Positions 7,533 to 16,356 of a stretch of 64,000 nucleotides of DNA are shown one piece after another. How positions within the stretch are numbered: position 1 is the first letter of the stretch; every line of letters begins with the position of its first letter. The DNA is taken from NCBI GenBank assembly GCA_012719125.1, contig JAAYAY010000196.1, forward strand, positions 1-64,000, written 5' to 3'. Both the position numbers and the translations under genes were made by a program. The notes under the pieces are model-generated. The model made no database searches. It was not told the origin of the DNA and saw nothing but the letters and a program-made list of their open reading frames with translations. Source of the stretch: Planctomycetaceae bacterium. Its GTDB lineage: Bacteria > Planctomycetota > Planctomycetia > Pirellulales > Thermoguttaceae.

Positions 7533-8049
7533 CGAACACGCTGAGCGACCGTCCGCCGAGATCGCAACGGCGGCGAAGGCCGCCCAACGGATGCCGACAG
7601 ACGCCGCCCGGGATTCACAAAGTCAGCAACAGGCGCTCAAACGGATCGCTGGGAGGCCGCAGAACGAACATGAAGAGTTGGGCGCGATGCTCTGGGAGCT
7701 GCAAACCAACCGAGGACTCCTGGACGGTCTGACCCGTTGGTATGGGCTGTTTGTCTTCACCGGTGGCGACGTTCCAACGGCGCAATGGAACCTCGCTGCC
7801 ACGATCTCGCATCTCGAACACCCCTTGGCAGCCGATTACCTTCTCACTGCAGAACTCCAACGCTATCGGCATCTGATCCAGACGGTCGGCGAGTTGGGGC
7901 AGTCTGGAGCTCGGCCGAGGACGTTGCGATGCAGATATGAGATGGGACACAACTTTCGTCAAGCGGCTTCTGAGATGCGGATCTTGACCGATGCACTGGA
8001 ATCGTCCGTGATGAAAGCCCTGGAAGAGCCGCCGTCGCGGTCCGAATGA
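7519..8049 (+). CDS. Hypothetical helical protein after csrA
   Basis: A 176-residue protein that I do not recognise. It is largely helical, with an Ala/Gln-rich N-terminal 55 residues and a core containing WELQTNRGLLDGLTRWYGLF and AATISHLEHPLAADYLLTAE. No signal peptide, membrane helix or metal motif is seen. The frame overlaps the last 14 bases of csrA, which suggests translational coupling; an alternative TTG start lies at 7510. Context suggests a regulatory or adaptor role with CsrA, but this is inference only. Confidence 0.6.
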   Translation: MPSFNEHAERPSAEIATAAKAAQRMPTDAARDSQSQQQALKRIAGRPQNEHEELGAMLWELQTNRGLLDGLTRWYGLFVFTGGDVPTAQWNLAATISHLEHPLAADYLLTAELQRYRHLIQTVGELGQSGARPRTLRCRYEMGHNFRQAASEMRILTDALESSVMKALEEPPSRSE

Positions 8050-8146
8050 ATGGTCCATTCCCTGCCATCTGGCGAGAAGTCGGAACAGGCCCATGGGAGC
8101 GCCTTTGCGAAGCGTAGTCGAAAGCTGATCCTTGGAGTGCCACGCC

Positions 8147-9619
8147 ATGAGAATCTTGCTTGTTTATCCGACCACCCCGGAGACATTCTGGAGCTTCAAG
8201 CATGTGCTGCGTTTCGTCTCCAAACGCGCATCCTTCCCGCCGCTGGGCCTCCTGACAGTCGCTGCGCTGCTGCCTGCCGACTGGGAGCTCAGGCTGGTGG
8301 ACGAAAACGTGAATCGGCTCACCGACGATGATCTTCGCTGGGCGGACTACGTGATGCTTAGCGCCATGATCGTACACAAAGCATCGGTCTCAGGAATTGT
8401 TGATCGTTGCCGTCGCGTGGGGACGCCGATCATTGCCGGCGGACCACTCTTTACGACCGGCCATGGGGCTTTTCCGGAAATCGATCATTTCGTGCTGGGC
8501 GAAGCGGAAGAACTCATGCCCCAGGTCGTCGAAGACATGCGGCGGGGTACTGTCCGTCACACCTACGCTGCGTCGAACCGGCCGGACATCACGCGTATTC
8601 CGTCGCCCCGCTGGGACCTGATCGATATGCGAAAGTATGTCACGATGTCGGTGCAATTCTCGCGGGGTTGCCCGTTCGACTGCGAGTTCTGCGATATCAT
8701 CGTCATGAACGGCCGCGTCCCGCGCACCAAAGCACCTGCTCAATTGGTCGCCGAGTTGGAGGGGCTTCGTGTACGTGGCTGGAAGGGCACGGTCTTCGTC
8801 GTCGACGACAACTTCATCGGCAACAAGCGGGAGGCCAAGGCACTGCTTCGGGAACTCATCCAATGGCGGACGCAGAGCGGGGCCAAGATGGCATTCATGA
8901 CGGAGGCATCGGCCAACCTGGCGGACGACGCCGAACTGTGCGACCTGATGGTGCGAGCCGGCTTCAAGAAGGTCTTCGTTGGGCTTGAGACCCCCTCGCT
9001 TGAGAGCCTGCAGGAATGCCGCAAGATGCAGAACTGCAGCCGCGACCTCGTAGAGACGGTCAAGACGCTGCAACGCGCGGGCCTGGAGGTCATGGGCGGG
9101 TTCATCGTTGGATTCGACAGTGACCCGATGGACATCTTCCAACGCCAGTTCGAGTTCATTCAACGTTCCGGCATTGCCACGGCGATGGTGGGGCTCCTGA
9201 CTGCCCTGCCGGAAACGCGGCTGTACCGTCGTCTCAAGGATGAGGGACGAATCGAGGCGGATAGCACCGGAAACAACACCCAGGCAGAACTCAACTTCCG
9301 TCCCCGATTGGACCGGGAGTATCTGGTCAATGGTTACCGTGAACTCATGAAGGAACTCTATCGGCCACGCAACTACTACCGGCGGATTCGCATTTTTTTA
9401 GAGAACCACAAGCCGCAGGGACCGCGATTTGGCGTCTCGTGGACTGAATTCCAGGCATTTCTCAAGTCCCTGTGGCTGCTCGGGTTCTGGCACCGTGGGC
9501 GTCTCGCATATTGGCGATTCTGCATTACCGCACTACTCAGACGCCCTCGCCTGTTCCCCGTGGCAATCGAGCTTGCGATCATCGGTCATCATTTTCGGCG
9601 CGTGGCAAGGTTGCTGTGA
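8147..9619 (+). CDS. B12-binding radical SAM protein with DUF4070-type tail (copy 1)
   Basis: A 490-residue enzyme with an N-terminal cobalamin-binding-like domain (MRILLVYPTTPETFWSFKHV, then GGPLF), a radical SAM domain whose CPFDCEFC motif supplies C175, C179 and C182 for the 4Fe-4S cluster, and a C-terminal DUF4070-like part with GYRELMKELYRPRNYYRRI. Such enzymes often methylate unactivated carbons of lipids or other metabolites; the substrate here is unknown. GGAG at 8134-8137 sets the start at 8147 rather than the upstream TTG. A paralogue with the same architecture is at 32904-34517. Downstream lies PTS enzyme I, 50 bases away. Confidence 0.85.
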   Translation: MRILLVYPTTPETFWSFKHVLRFVSKRASFPPLGLLTVAALLPADWELRLVDENVNRLTDDDLRWADYVMLSAMIVHKASVSGIVDRCRRVGTPIIAGGPLFTTGHGAFPEIDHFVLGEAEELMPQVVEDMRRGTVRHTYAASNRPDITRIPSPRWDLIDMRKYVTMSVQFSRGCPFDCEFCDIIVMNGRVPRTKAPAQLVAELEGLRVRGWKGTVFVVDDNFIGNKREAKALLRELIQWRTQSGAKMAFMTEASANLADDAELCDLMVRAGFKKVFVGLETPSLESLQECRKMQNCSRDLVETVKTLQRAGLEVMGGFIVGFDSDPMDIFQRQFEFIQRSGIATAMVGLLTALPETRLYRRLKDEGRIEADSTGNNTQAELNFRPRLDREYLVNGYRELMKELYRPRNYYRRIRIFLENHKPQGPRFGVSWTEFQAFLKSLWLLGFWHRGRLAYWRFCITALLRRPRLFPVAIELAIIGHHFRRVARLL

Positions 9620-9669
9620 AGTTTGCATGAACGAGCAACTTTCTCAACGGACTGGCAAGGAGCAACGTG

Positions 9670-11400
9670 ATGGATTGCTTAGAGGGAATCGGCATTTCGC
9701 CCGGCTATGCGGAAGGCGTGGCCGTCGTCTACGATTACGAAACGGATTACCGGCTCGAATTTCCCGACCGCGACATATCGGCTTCCGAAATTGCGGCGGA
9801 ACACAACAGGCTGGATGATGCCGTGGCGCACTCCCACCGCGAACTGCAGCAGGTCGAGCAGTCGGCAGGTACGTCGACGAGCCGTGCGGACTCATCGGCA
9901 GTGCTGGCCGCGCATACGCACCTGGTGCATGACATTGCGGCGAAAGTCAAGCAGTATATGGGACGCGAGCTCGTGAACGTCGAGCAGTCGCTCGATAGCG
10001 TGATCGGCGAGGCGGTGGAACAGATGTGTCAACTCGAAAACGACTACCTGCGCGAGCGGGAGCAGGATATTCGCGACGTGGGGCGTCGGATGATGCGGCA
10101 CCTGACCGGTGCGCCGCAGTTTCCGCGTGGCCCCTTGCCGGCGCAGACGGTGATCGTTGCTCGCGAGTTGCTGCCGTCGGAGACGATCGAGCTATCTCAA
10201 GCGGGCCTGGTGGCGATCGTGACCGAACTGGGGGGCAAAGACAGCCACACCGCCATTCTGGCGCGGTCCCTGGGGATTCCGGCCGTCAGCGGTCTGTTTG
10301 GCGTCACGTCGCAGATCCACGCCGGGGCGTATTTGCTCGTGGACGGCGAGGCGGGAAGGGTGACGATCGCTCCTTCCTCCTCGAAAGCGGCGGAGTTCAC
10401 GAAGTCGAGAGAAGAGTACCAACGCTCCGTGGCCGTCATTGCGGCTGACGAGACCCTGCCGTGCGTCACCCGGGACGGCATCGAAATCTCACTACTCGCC
10501 AATATCGGCCGCCCCGAAGAGGTCGAGCAGATCGGGCCGCACGACCTCTCGGGCGTCGGGTTGTTTCGAACGGAATTCATGTTTCTGGAATCGCACAAAC
10601 CTCCCAGCGTTGAGACGCAGTACGAAATCTACGCGCAGACGGCGAAGGCTTTGGGAGATCGACCACTGGTGATTCGCACGTTCGACCTGGGAGGCGACAA
10701 GCTGCCACCGTTCCTGGCCTCGCTGCCACTTGGTCCCCACCCCAGCCGCCATCTTCGAGGCCTGCGATTCTCGCTGGCCGAGCAACGGCTCTTCGAGACC
10801 CAACTTCGCGCGATCATTCGGGTAGCACAATCCGCGGATGTGCAACTTTTGTTTCCGATGGTCATTGGAGGCGACGATCTTTCTCGTGCCGTGGCGGCAG
10901 TCGACCAGGCCGTCGACGAACTTCGGGCGTTACGGAGACCGCCCCTGGGGGCGATGATTGAAACGCCGGCGGCCCTTTTCGCATTGGAAGAAATCCTGGA
11001 GCTGGCCGATTTCGTGTCGATCGGAACGAACGATCTCACTCAGTTCATGTTGGCGACCGACAGAGATGCGGCTGATTTGGCGGACGAGTGCACTTCCTGG
11101 CATCCGGCAGTGCTCCGGGCGATCCAACGCGTTGTGGACGCAGCCGCAGCCAGGAACTGCCCTGTCTGCGTATGTGGCGAGGCGGCGGGAGAGGCTGATT
11201 TCGCCTGTCTCTTGGTGGGACTTGGAGTCCGCGAATTGAGCATGACACCCGTTCGAGCCGCCTCGGTACGCTATGCCCTGCGCAAGTTGGACGGCGCCGC
11301 GGTGCAAGAGCTTGCCAACCAGGCTCTTCGCTGCGTGAGTCCCCAGGAGGTGCGCCAACTGCTTGCACACTTGTGTCTGACGGGAAAGGTCCGTCCGTGA
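9670..11400 (+). CDS. ptsI: Phosphoenolpyruvate-protein phosphotransferase (PTS enzyme I)
   Basis: Transfers phosphate from phosphoenolpyruvate to HPr. The 576 residues match the usual enzyme I length. The swivelling domain carries GGKDSHTAILARS with the active-site His193. The PEP-binding barrel has RTEFMF, the RTFDLGGDK motif, GAMIETPAA, SIGTNDLTQFMLATDR and the proton-donor cysteine region CVCGEAAGE. AAGGAG seven bases before ATG 9670 supports that start. No HPr or EII gene is visible in the window, so the enzyme may serve a regulatory PTS encoded elsewhere. Co-directional with the radical SAM gene. Confidence 0.95.
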   Translation: MDCLEGIGISPGYAEGVAVVYDYETDYRLEFPDRDISASEIAAEHNRLDDAVAHSHRELQQVEQSAGTSTSRADSSAVLAAHTHLVHDIAAKVKQYMGRELVNVEQSLDSVIGEAVEQMCQLENDYLREREQDIRDVGRRMMRHLTGAPQFPRGPLPAQTVIVARELLPSETIELSQAGLVAIVTELGGKDSHTAILARSLGIPAVSGLFGVTSQIHAGAYLLVDGEAGRVTIAPSSSKAAEFTKSREEYQRSVAVIAADETLPCVTRDGIEISLLANIGRPEEVEQIGPHDLSGVGLFRTEFMFLESHKPPSVETQYEIYAQTAKALGDRPLVIRTFDLGGDKLPPFLASLPLGPHPSRHLRGLRFSLAEQRLFETQLRAIIRVAQSADVQLLFPMVIGGDDLSRAVAAVDQAVDELRALRRPPLGAMIETPAALFALEEILELADFVSIGTNDLTQFMLATDRDAADLADECTSWHPAVLRAIQRVVDAAAARNCPVCVCGEAAGEADFACLLVGLGVRELSMTPVRAASVRYALRKLDGAAVQELANQALRCVSPQEVRQLLAHLCLTGKVRP

Positions 11401-11601
11401 GGAACTACATCAATTCGATCGACGCGGCCTGGGCAAGTCAGCAGTGGTAGCCCTCAGTCACATCAGGATTGCCCGATACTACTGACGCCTGCGTAGCCAA
11501 TGGACGAGGGCGACCAACGGAAGCCCGGTTTCTCGCGGACTTCCGCTGGTGAGCCGTGAGCATTTTCAATGCAGACATCAATAGGATGGACGGCTGGCAC
11601 G

Positions 11602-13050
11602 ATGGAACAGTTACTTGCGTTCTGGCCCTACGTCGTCACGCTGCTCAACGTGGTCCTCTCTGTGATCGCCACCGGCCACGCGGTACTCTCCAAACGCGAC
11701 ACGCGTGCGGCCATCGGATGGGTAGGAGTCGTCTGGTTGGCCCCGATCCTCGGCGTTCTGCTCTACGTCTGGCTGGGCATTAACCGCATTGAGCGACGCG
11801 CCCGGTTGCTGCGCGCAGATCGTCCGCGTCTGGGATTGTCCACCGGGGTTGGCGAGTGCCGCGCAACGCTCCCCGATGAAGCACGCACGCTGGCAGGGCT
11901 CCCCCTGGAGCCCCTGGTCAGACTGGTGCGGGATGTGACGCGGCGCCCCTTGCTGGCGGGAAATCGCGTTACGCCGCTGGTCAACGGAGACCAAGCCTAC
12001 CCGGCGATGCTTGAGGCGATCGACGCAGCAACAAAGTCCGTCACGCTGAGCACATACATCTTCGCACACGACGGTGCGGGCCAACGTTTCCTGGACGCGC
12101 TGCGACGTGCTGTATGTCGTCAGGTTGAAGTGCGTGTGCTCATCGACGATGTGGGGGCACGCTATAGTTGGCGGCCTATGCCGCGTGTGCTCCGAAAGGC
12201 AGGGATTCCCTGTGCCCAATTCCTGCGCACGATGATCCCCTGGCGAGTTCAATACTCGAACCTGAGAAACCACCGCAAGATCCTGGTGGTGGACGGTCGC
12301 ATCGGTTTCACTGGCGGCATCAACATCCACGAACAGAACTGCCTCGAACAGCACCCCCGCCGTCCCGTCCAGGACTTGCACTTTCGTGCCACCGGACCGG
12401 TCGTAGCCCAGTTTCAGGAAGCGTTTGCCGACGACTGGGCCTTCTGTACCGGCGAACTCCTGCAGGGCGATTCGTGGTTCTCGGCGGTCGAGCCAGACGG
12501 CCCTGTCCTGGCACGCGGGATACCGGACGGGCCGGATGATGATTTCGAAACGCTGCGTCTGACGCTCCTTGGCGCGATCGCTTGCGCACGAGCCTCGATA
12601 CTCGTCGTCACCCCATTCTTCCTGCCCGATGCGTCGTTGATTGCCGCCTTGAACGTGGCAACCCTGCGAGGGGTCCAGGTCGACATTGTCCTGCCCGCGG
12701 AGAACGAGTTGAAGCTGGTACAATGGGCCTCGACGGCCTTGCTCTGGCAAGTGTTGCAGCGAGGCTGCCGCGTCTGGCTCTCGCCACCACCGTTCGATCA
12801 TACCAAGTTGATGCTGGTCGATGAATTGTGGACGCTTCTGGGTTCGGCCAACTGGGACCCCCGCAGCCTGCGGCTCAACTTCGAGTTCAACGTGGAGTGC
12901 TACGACCGCGAATTGGCGACGTCGCTGACCGATTTGGCTCAAACCAAAATCCAGCGTTCGCAGCGTCTTACCATGGCGGATGTGGACAGACGCGGCTTGC
13001 CCAGAAGACTCCGTGACGGCGTCGCCCGTCTCTTCTCGCCTTACCTCTGA
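11602..13050 (+). CDS. cls: Cardiolipin synthase, phospholipase-D type
   Basis: Condenses phosphatidylglycerol (or transfers phosphatidyl groups) to make cardiolipin in the inner membrane. The 482-residue protein starts with two hydrophobic helices (FWPYVVTLLNVVLSVIATG and GWVGVVWLAPILGVLLYVWL), followed by two HKD motifs: NHRKILVVDGRIGFTGGIN and DHTKLMLVDELWTLLGSANW. Both contain H, K and D with the family spacing. The start is uncertain: ATG 11602 begins at the first helix, but an in-frame ATG at 11569 would add 11 residues. It fits an envelope-stress context. Confidence 0.92.
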   Translation: MEQLLAFWPYVVTLLNVVLSVIATGHAVLSKRDTRAAIGWVGVVWLAPILGVLLYVWLGINRIERRARLLRADRPRLGLSTGVGECRATLPDEARTLAGLPLEPLVRLVRDVTRRPLLAGNRVTPLVNGDQAYPAMLEAIDAATKSVTLSTYIFAHDGAGQRFLDALRRAVCRQVEVRVLIDDVGARYSWRPMPRVLRKAGIPCAQFLRTMIPWRVQYSNLRNHRKILVVDGRIGFTGGINIHEQNCLEQHPRRPVQDLHFRATGPVVAQFQEAFADDWAFCTGELLQGDSWFSAVEPDGPVLARGIPDGPDDDFETLRLTLLGAIACARASILVVTPFFLPDASLIAALNVATLRGVQVDIVLPAENELKLVQWASTALLWQVLQRGCRVWLSPPPFDHTKLMLVDELWTLLGSANWDPRSLRLNFEFNVECYDRELATSLTDLAQTKIQRSQRLTMADVDRRGLPRRLRDGVARLFSPYL

Positions 13051-13349
13051 CAGGCATCCGGCGACATTTGAGTCTCCCTGCACCGTTGGCGACTTTGCTC
13101 AGCCTTTCCGATCTCGCCAGCCGAGCCTGAGCCCGTAACTGGAAGTGCTGCCCCCCCGAATACGGATACCTCGTGTATCTTTGACGAATTGCCGCCGTCC
13201 TCCCCCCGACAGAAAATACAATTATTGTAGGTGCAAAAGACGCTTCTGCATTGGCACTGGCCAGACTCCCGAAGGAAGTGGAATCGACGTGTTCCGACTC
13301 CCTAGATGGATATCAGAAGAGCGAAGACCCAATCAGAGACGAGTCGAGA
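13051..13349. other. Intergenic region upstream of the third family member
   Basis: 299 bases with no supported gene. It contains TTGACG and TTGCCG promoter-like strings and the palindrome TACAAT-T-ATTGTA (13217-13229), whose extended sequence is shared with the region before the first family member. Confidence 0.4.
13217..13235. promoter_or_regulatory. Operator-like palindrome, second site
   Basis: TACAAT-T-ATTGTA is a perfect dyad and continues GGTGCA, as at 3331-3349. It is 115 bases before the start of the deleted family member. Conservation at two paralogous genes while the surrounding bases differ suggests a protein-binding site. Confidence 0.45.
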
Positions 13350-13655
13350 ATGGCTGCTATAGTTGTCACCCGTGAGGACTTCCTTCTGGAACGGCTGGGA
13401 TGGAGAAGTACTGGCAGGAAGGGGGCTTTGGGCGTGCGAGCCAAGGTGGCTCCTAGGACGCCGACTCCAGGGGCGTACCACAACACCGGCGGGCTCGCCT
13501 TTTGGTTTCTCCGAGCCGAACGATATGAATGTTGGGAGGGGATGCCTTTTCAACTGGTAAGAGACCGTGGTGTGAAGATCAAGGGGGCGACGCACAATGT
13601 TATCACCGATGTGAGGTGTGATCGCCATCCTTATTCCGGAAGATCACCTGTATGA
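13350..13655 (+). CDS. Unknown family protein with internal deletion (copy 3 of 3)
   Basis: A 101-residue relative of the proteins at 3420 and 5079. Its N-terminal VVTREDFL corresponds to the first eight conserved residues of the family and is joined directly to LERLGW, which in the full-length protein lies about 100 residues further on. The C-terminal block is kept: GVRAKVAPRTPTPGAYHNTG, LAFWFLRAERYE, GMPFQLVRDR. The join is in frame, and in the second copy the corresponding DNA is TTCCTTC at one end and TGGAACG at the other. It may be an active domain-only derivative or a decaying copy; an IS21 element lies 71 bases downstream. Confidence 0.55.
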   Translation: MAAIVVTREDFLLERLGWRSTGRKGALGVRAKVAPRTPTPGAYHNTGGLAFWFLRAERYECWEGMPFQLVRDRGVKIKGATHNVITDVRCDRHPYSGRSPV

Positions 13656-13720
13656 TGGTGCCTACTCTGCCTGTTGCTTCAAGGGAGAATAACATGCTGA
13701 ATTGGATGTGGAACTGTACC

Positions 13721-13726
13721 TTGAAC
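13721..13726. repeat. Left target-site duplication of the IS21 element
   Basis: TTGAAC directly precedes the TGT terminus of the element and is repeated at 16351-16356. Confidence 0.85.
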
Positions 13727-13821
13727 TGTTCGGCGACAATTACTTTTCCCCATGAGCGACAATTAGAATTCCCGGTTTCGGGTGCCGGTGGGGAATCGCC
13801 GAGCGACAATTAGAATTCCCG
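13727..13821. repeat. Left terminal inverted repeat of IS21 element
   Basis: 95 bases matching the reverse complement of 16256-16350 with two mismatches. It contains three GCGACAATTA copies. Confidence 0.9.
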
Positions 13822-13835
13822 TTTGCCTGAGCGGG

Positions 13836-14711
13836 CTACTTCTTCTCCTTCGACAAGATTTTGTCGTGGCTTGATTCCTTGTCCTGGCGTTTCGCCTTTT
13901 CGAGGCGGTAGCTGGGCACATTGAGTTCGAGGATGATGCTGTGGTGGACCAGGCGGTCGATGGCGGCAGCCGTGGTCATGGCATCCTTGAAGATCTGTTC
14001 CCATTTGCTGAACGGCAGGTTGCTCGTCAGCATCACGCTGCCTCGCTCGTAGCGCTCGGCCAACAGGGTGAATAACACCTCCATCTCTTCGCGGCTCTGC
14101 TGGACATAGCCCAGGTCGTCGATGATCAGCGCGTCGAACTTCGACAGCTTCTTGATGACTTTAGCCAACCGCAAGTCGCGTTTGGCAACCAGGAGCAACT
14201 GAACCAGAAAGCTGCACGTGGTGAACAGCACGGAACGGCCGCGATGAACCAATTGTTCCCCAAGGGCGCAGAGACAATGGCTTTTCCCCGAACCGGGTTT
14301 GCCGAAAACCAGCAGGTTCTCGCGGCGATCCAGGAAGCATCCGTCCCGCAGGCTTTCCATCTGGCGGACAACGGTCAGCGGCAGTCGAGTCCAGTTGAAG
14401 TTGCTCCACGTCTTCGAGGTCGGGAGCCGGGAGTCCCCCATGAGGCGAGCGATCCGGCTCTCCCGCCGCGCTTGGCACTCCAGGTCCGTCAGTTCCGCCA
14501 GATACTCGAGATGACTCAACGACTCCTGCACAGCCTGCTCCGCCAGGCTCGCGAAGTGCTCTCGAAACATGGGCATGCGGAGATCCCGAAACTGTTTGGT
14601 CAATTCGAGGGAGATCTTCTTCGAGTCTTGCTTCTTCCGGCTCGTCCCGGCGTCCTGCGTCGCCGAGGATCGTTTCGTCAGATTGGTGGTTGTGGTCCTC
14701 TTCGTGGTCAT
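13836..14711 (-). CDS. istB: IS21 helper ATPase IstB
   Basis: IstB is the AAA+ ATPase that prepares target DNA for the IstA transposase. The 291-residue protein has an N-terminal DNA-binding-like region, Walker A GKPGSGKS, Walker B ALIIDDLGYV, a sensor region MLTSNLPFSKWEQIF and the C-terminal AAAIDRLVHHSIILEL typical of IstB. GGAGG lies about nine bases before ATG 14711. The N-terminal 40 residues are unusually Thr/Lys-rich. It overlaps a long 3' continuation of the istA frame. Confidence 0.95.
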   Translation of the reverse strand: MTTKRTTTTNLTKRSSATQDAGTSRKKQDSKKISLELTKQFRDLRMPMFREHFASLAEQAVQESLSHLEYLAELTDLECQARRESRIARLMGDSRLPTSKTWSNFNWTRLPLTVVRQMESLRDGCFLDRRENLLVFGKPGSGKSHCLCALGEQLVHRGRSVLFTTCSFLVQLLLVAKRDLRLAKVIKKLSKFDALIIDDLGYVQQSREEMEVLFTLLAERYERGSVMLTSNLPFSKWEQIFKDAMTTAAAIDRLVHHSIILELNVPSYRLEKAKRQDKESSHDKILSKEKK

Positions 14712-16203
14712 AAGGGTCGACCTCCATGTCAGGGTGTTGAAGTAACGAATCGAAATCCCGCAAGTCCGGCGCTTCGACGGTCACGTCCGTCGCCGCAGGA
14801 GCTTGCTGGTGTTGTTCCACGGCCAGGCGAATCGCCTTGGCAGAAATGGGGGCGTTTGTTGTAATCGCCAACCGCAGGGCATCCTGCACTGCGTCCTGGC
14901 TGTCACGCGCCGCCAGTTGCAGAATCTTCAGGTATTCGCGGGCGGCTGCCCGCGCACTCCGATCCCGGCATAGCCAGTCATAGGCCATACGAAAATGGCT
15001 CGTGGGGAACATGTCCTCCCGGTACTGATAGTTCTCAAAGGCGCCCGGCTTGCGAACCAGCGAATCGATCACATGGCGGTAGTTGATGGTATGCTTGCCT
15101 GTTCCGATCAGGCGGGGCATTCGCTGGATCAGTACATCGCCGTACCAGACCTCGATGAAGTCGGCATCGATCCTCGCCTCGACCTCGTATCCGATCAAAC
15201 GGCTGGGAACGGAATAGGCGTTCTGCTTGACTCGGATCGTGCTGTTGCTGTAAACCTTGATGCCGCAGAGTTGCGTTCGGTAATCCAGTCTCGTGGGCGG
15301 CAACTCGCCAAGCACTTCTTGTTCCTGCTCAAACCGCGGGGCGCGTGACGCACTCCGCTTGCCCATCAACCGATCGAGAAAGTCCTCGTATTCCTCGCGG
15401 CTGGCAAAGTCCCGGCTGCCTCGAAGCAGCAGGGCTTGTTCAATGACCGTCTTCAAGTGACCATGGGACGACTCGACGTCACCGTTCTCGTGGGCCTTGC
15501 CAACGTTGATCCGCTGCGGAACGATTCGGTAGTACTCCATCAGGTCGCGATATCGCGTGTGGAACTCGCGATCGTCGGAAAGGTTGTTGACCGCCGCGCT
15601 CAGACTATCGCTGCGATGCTTGCGAGGCACGCCTCCCAGCTTCCACAAAGCGTCCTGCAAACCGCGGCTGAAGGCCTCGAAGGACTCGGAGAAACAAATC
15701 GAAACGGACTCCCAATTGGAGTAGGTCAGCGTGAAATGGTAGAGCAGGTGATCGAACGGCTGACCGGCGATCGTAATCCGCAAGGAATTCATGTTCGTGA
15801 AGTCCGACGCCCCCAGGTCGCCGGGAAAGTGAACCTGGGGAAACATGACTTCCCGGTTCGGTCCACGGGCAGCCCGCCACGCCCGAACCCGACGCTCCAA
15901 AGTCCGTCGTTGGGAGTCCGGAAACCGTCCCGGATACTTCTCCTGGAGCCATTCCAAGAGCGTGAAGGCACGCAACTTCGGCTCGGCCTCCAGCCGTGCC
16001 AGCACCTCGGGCCAGACTTCCTCAAAGGGATCTTCCCGCGTCCGCCACGTTCGCGGCTTTGCCAGTTCGGACGGTAACCCCTGTGAATCTCTGTACTTAC
16101 GTGCCGTCTTCTCATCCATGCCGGTCCTCCTTGCCGCAACAACCAGAAACTCCCCAGCGTCGAGCAATCGACGCAGTTTTCGGACTTGACCATCCTTGAT
16201 CAT
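14161..16203 (-). CDS. istA: IS21 transposase IstA, with long open 3' extension
   Basis: The DDE transposase of the element. It has an N-terminal helix-turn-helix (RKLRRLLDAGEFLVVAARRT), a DDE core with candidate catalytic residues in LGASDF, RSDSLSAAV and NGDVESSHGHLK, and a beta-barrel-like region (GIKVYSNSTIRVKQNAYSVP). AAAGGAGG lies just before ATG 16203. The recognisable protein ends around DLRDFDSLLQHPDMEVDPYD, near the istB start, but this frame stays open for about 184 further codons across istB. That tail has no family resemblance and probably reflects lack of stops in GC-rich DNA; translation through it is unproven. Confidence 0.92.
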   Translation of the reverse strand: MIKDGQVRKLRRLLDAGEFLVVAARRTGMDEKTARKYRDSQGLPSELAKPRTWRTREDPFEEVWPEVLARLEAEPKLRAFTLLEWLQEKYPGRFPDSQRRTLERRVRAWRAARGPNREVMFPQVHFPGDLGASDFTNMNSLRITIAGQPFDHLLYHFTLTYSNWESVSICFSESFEAFSRGLQDALWKLGGVPRKHRSDSLSAAVNNLSDDREFHTRYRDLMEYYRIVPQRINVGKAHENGDVESSHGHLKTVIEQALLLRGSRDFASREEYEDFLDRLMGKRSASRAPRFEQEQEVLGELPPTRLDYRTQLCGIKVYSNSTIRVKQNAYSVPSRLIGYEVEARIDADFIEVWYGDVLIQRMPRLIGTGKHTINYRHVIDSLVRKPGAFENYQYREDMFPTSHFRMAYDWLCRDRSARAAAREYLKILQLAARDSQDAVQDALRLAITTNAPISAKAIRLAVEQHQQAPAATDVTVEAPDLRDFDSLLQHPDMEVDPYDHEEDHNHQSDETILGDAGRRDEPEEARLEEDLPRIDQTVSGSPHAHVSRALREPGGAGCAGVVESSRVSGGTDGPGVPSAAGEPDRSPHGGLPAPDLEDVEQLQLDSTAADRCPPDGKPAGRMLPGSPREPAGFRQTRFGEKPLSLRPWGTIGSSRPFRAVHHVQLSGSVAPGCQTRLAVG

Positions 16204-16255
16204 CGCAACCTCCTTTCTTTGAAGGAGTTGCGATTCTCACCGATTCCGCCAATCC

Positions 16256-16350
16256 CGGGAATTCTAATTGTCGCTCGGCGATTCCCCACCGGCACCCGAA
16301 ACCGGGAATTCTAATTGTCGCTCATGGGGAAAAGTAATTGTCGCTGGACA
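16256..16350. repeat. Right terminal inverted repeat of IS21 element
   Basis: 95 bases complementary to 13727-13821 and ending in ACA. Confidence 0.9.
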
Positions 16351-16356
16351 TTGAAC
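16351..16356. repeat. Right target-site duplication of the IS21 element
   Basis: TTGAAC, identical to 13721-13726. Confidence 0.85.

Larger units (their letters stand above)
13727..16350 (-). mobile_element. Complete IS21-family insertion sequence
   Basis: A 2624-bp element beginning TGT and ending ACA, flanked by a 6-bp direct repeat TTGAAC. Its ends are near-perfect 95-bp inverted repeats (13727-13821 and 16256-16350) that differ at two bases near the tips. Within each end, GCGACAATTA occurs three times, as expected of the multiple transposase-binding repeats of IS21 ends. It encodes IstA and IstB on the minus strand. Intact ends, both genes and identical duplications point to a recent insertion. 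Confidence 0.95.
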
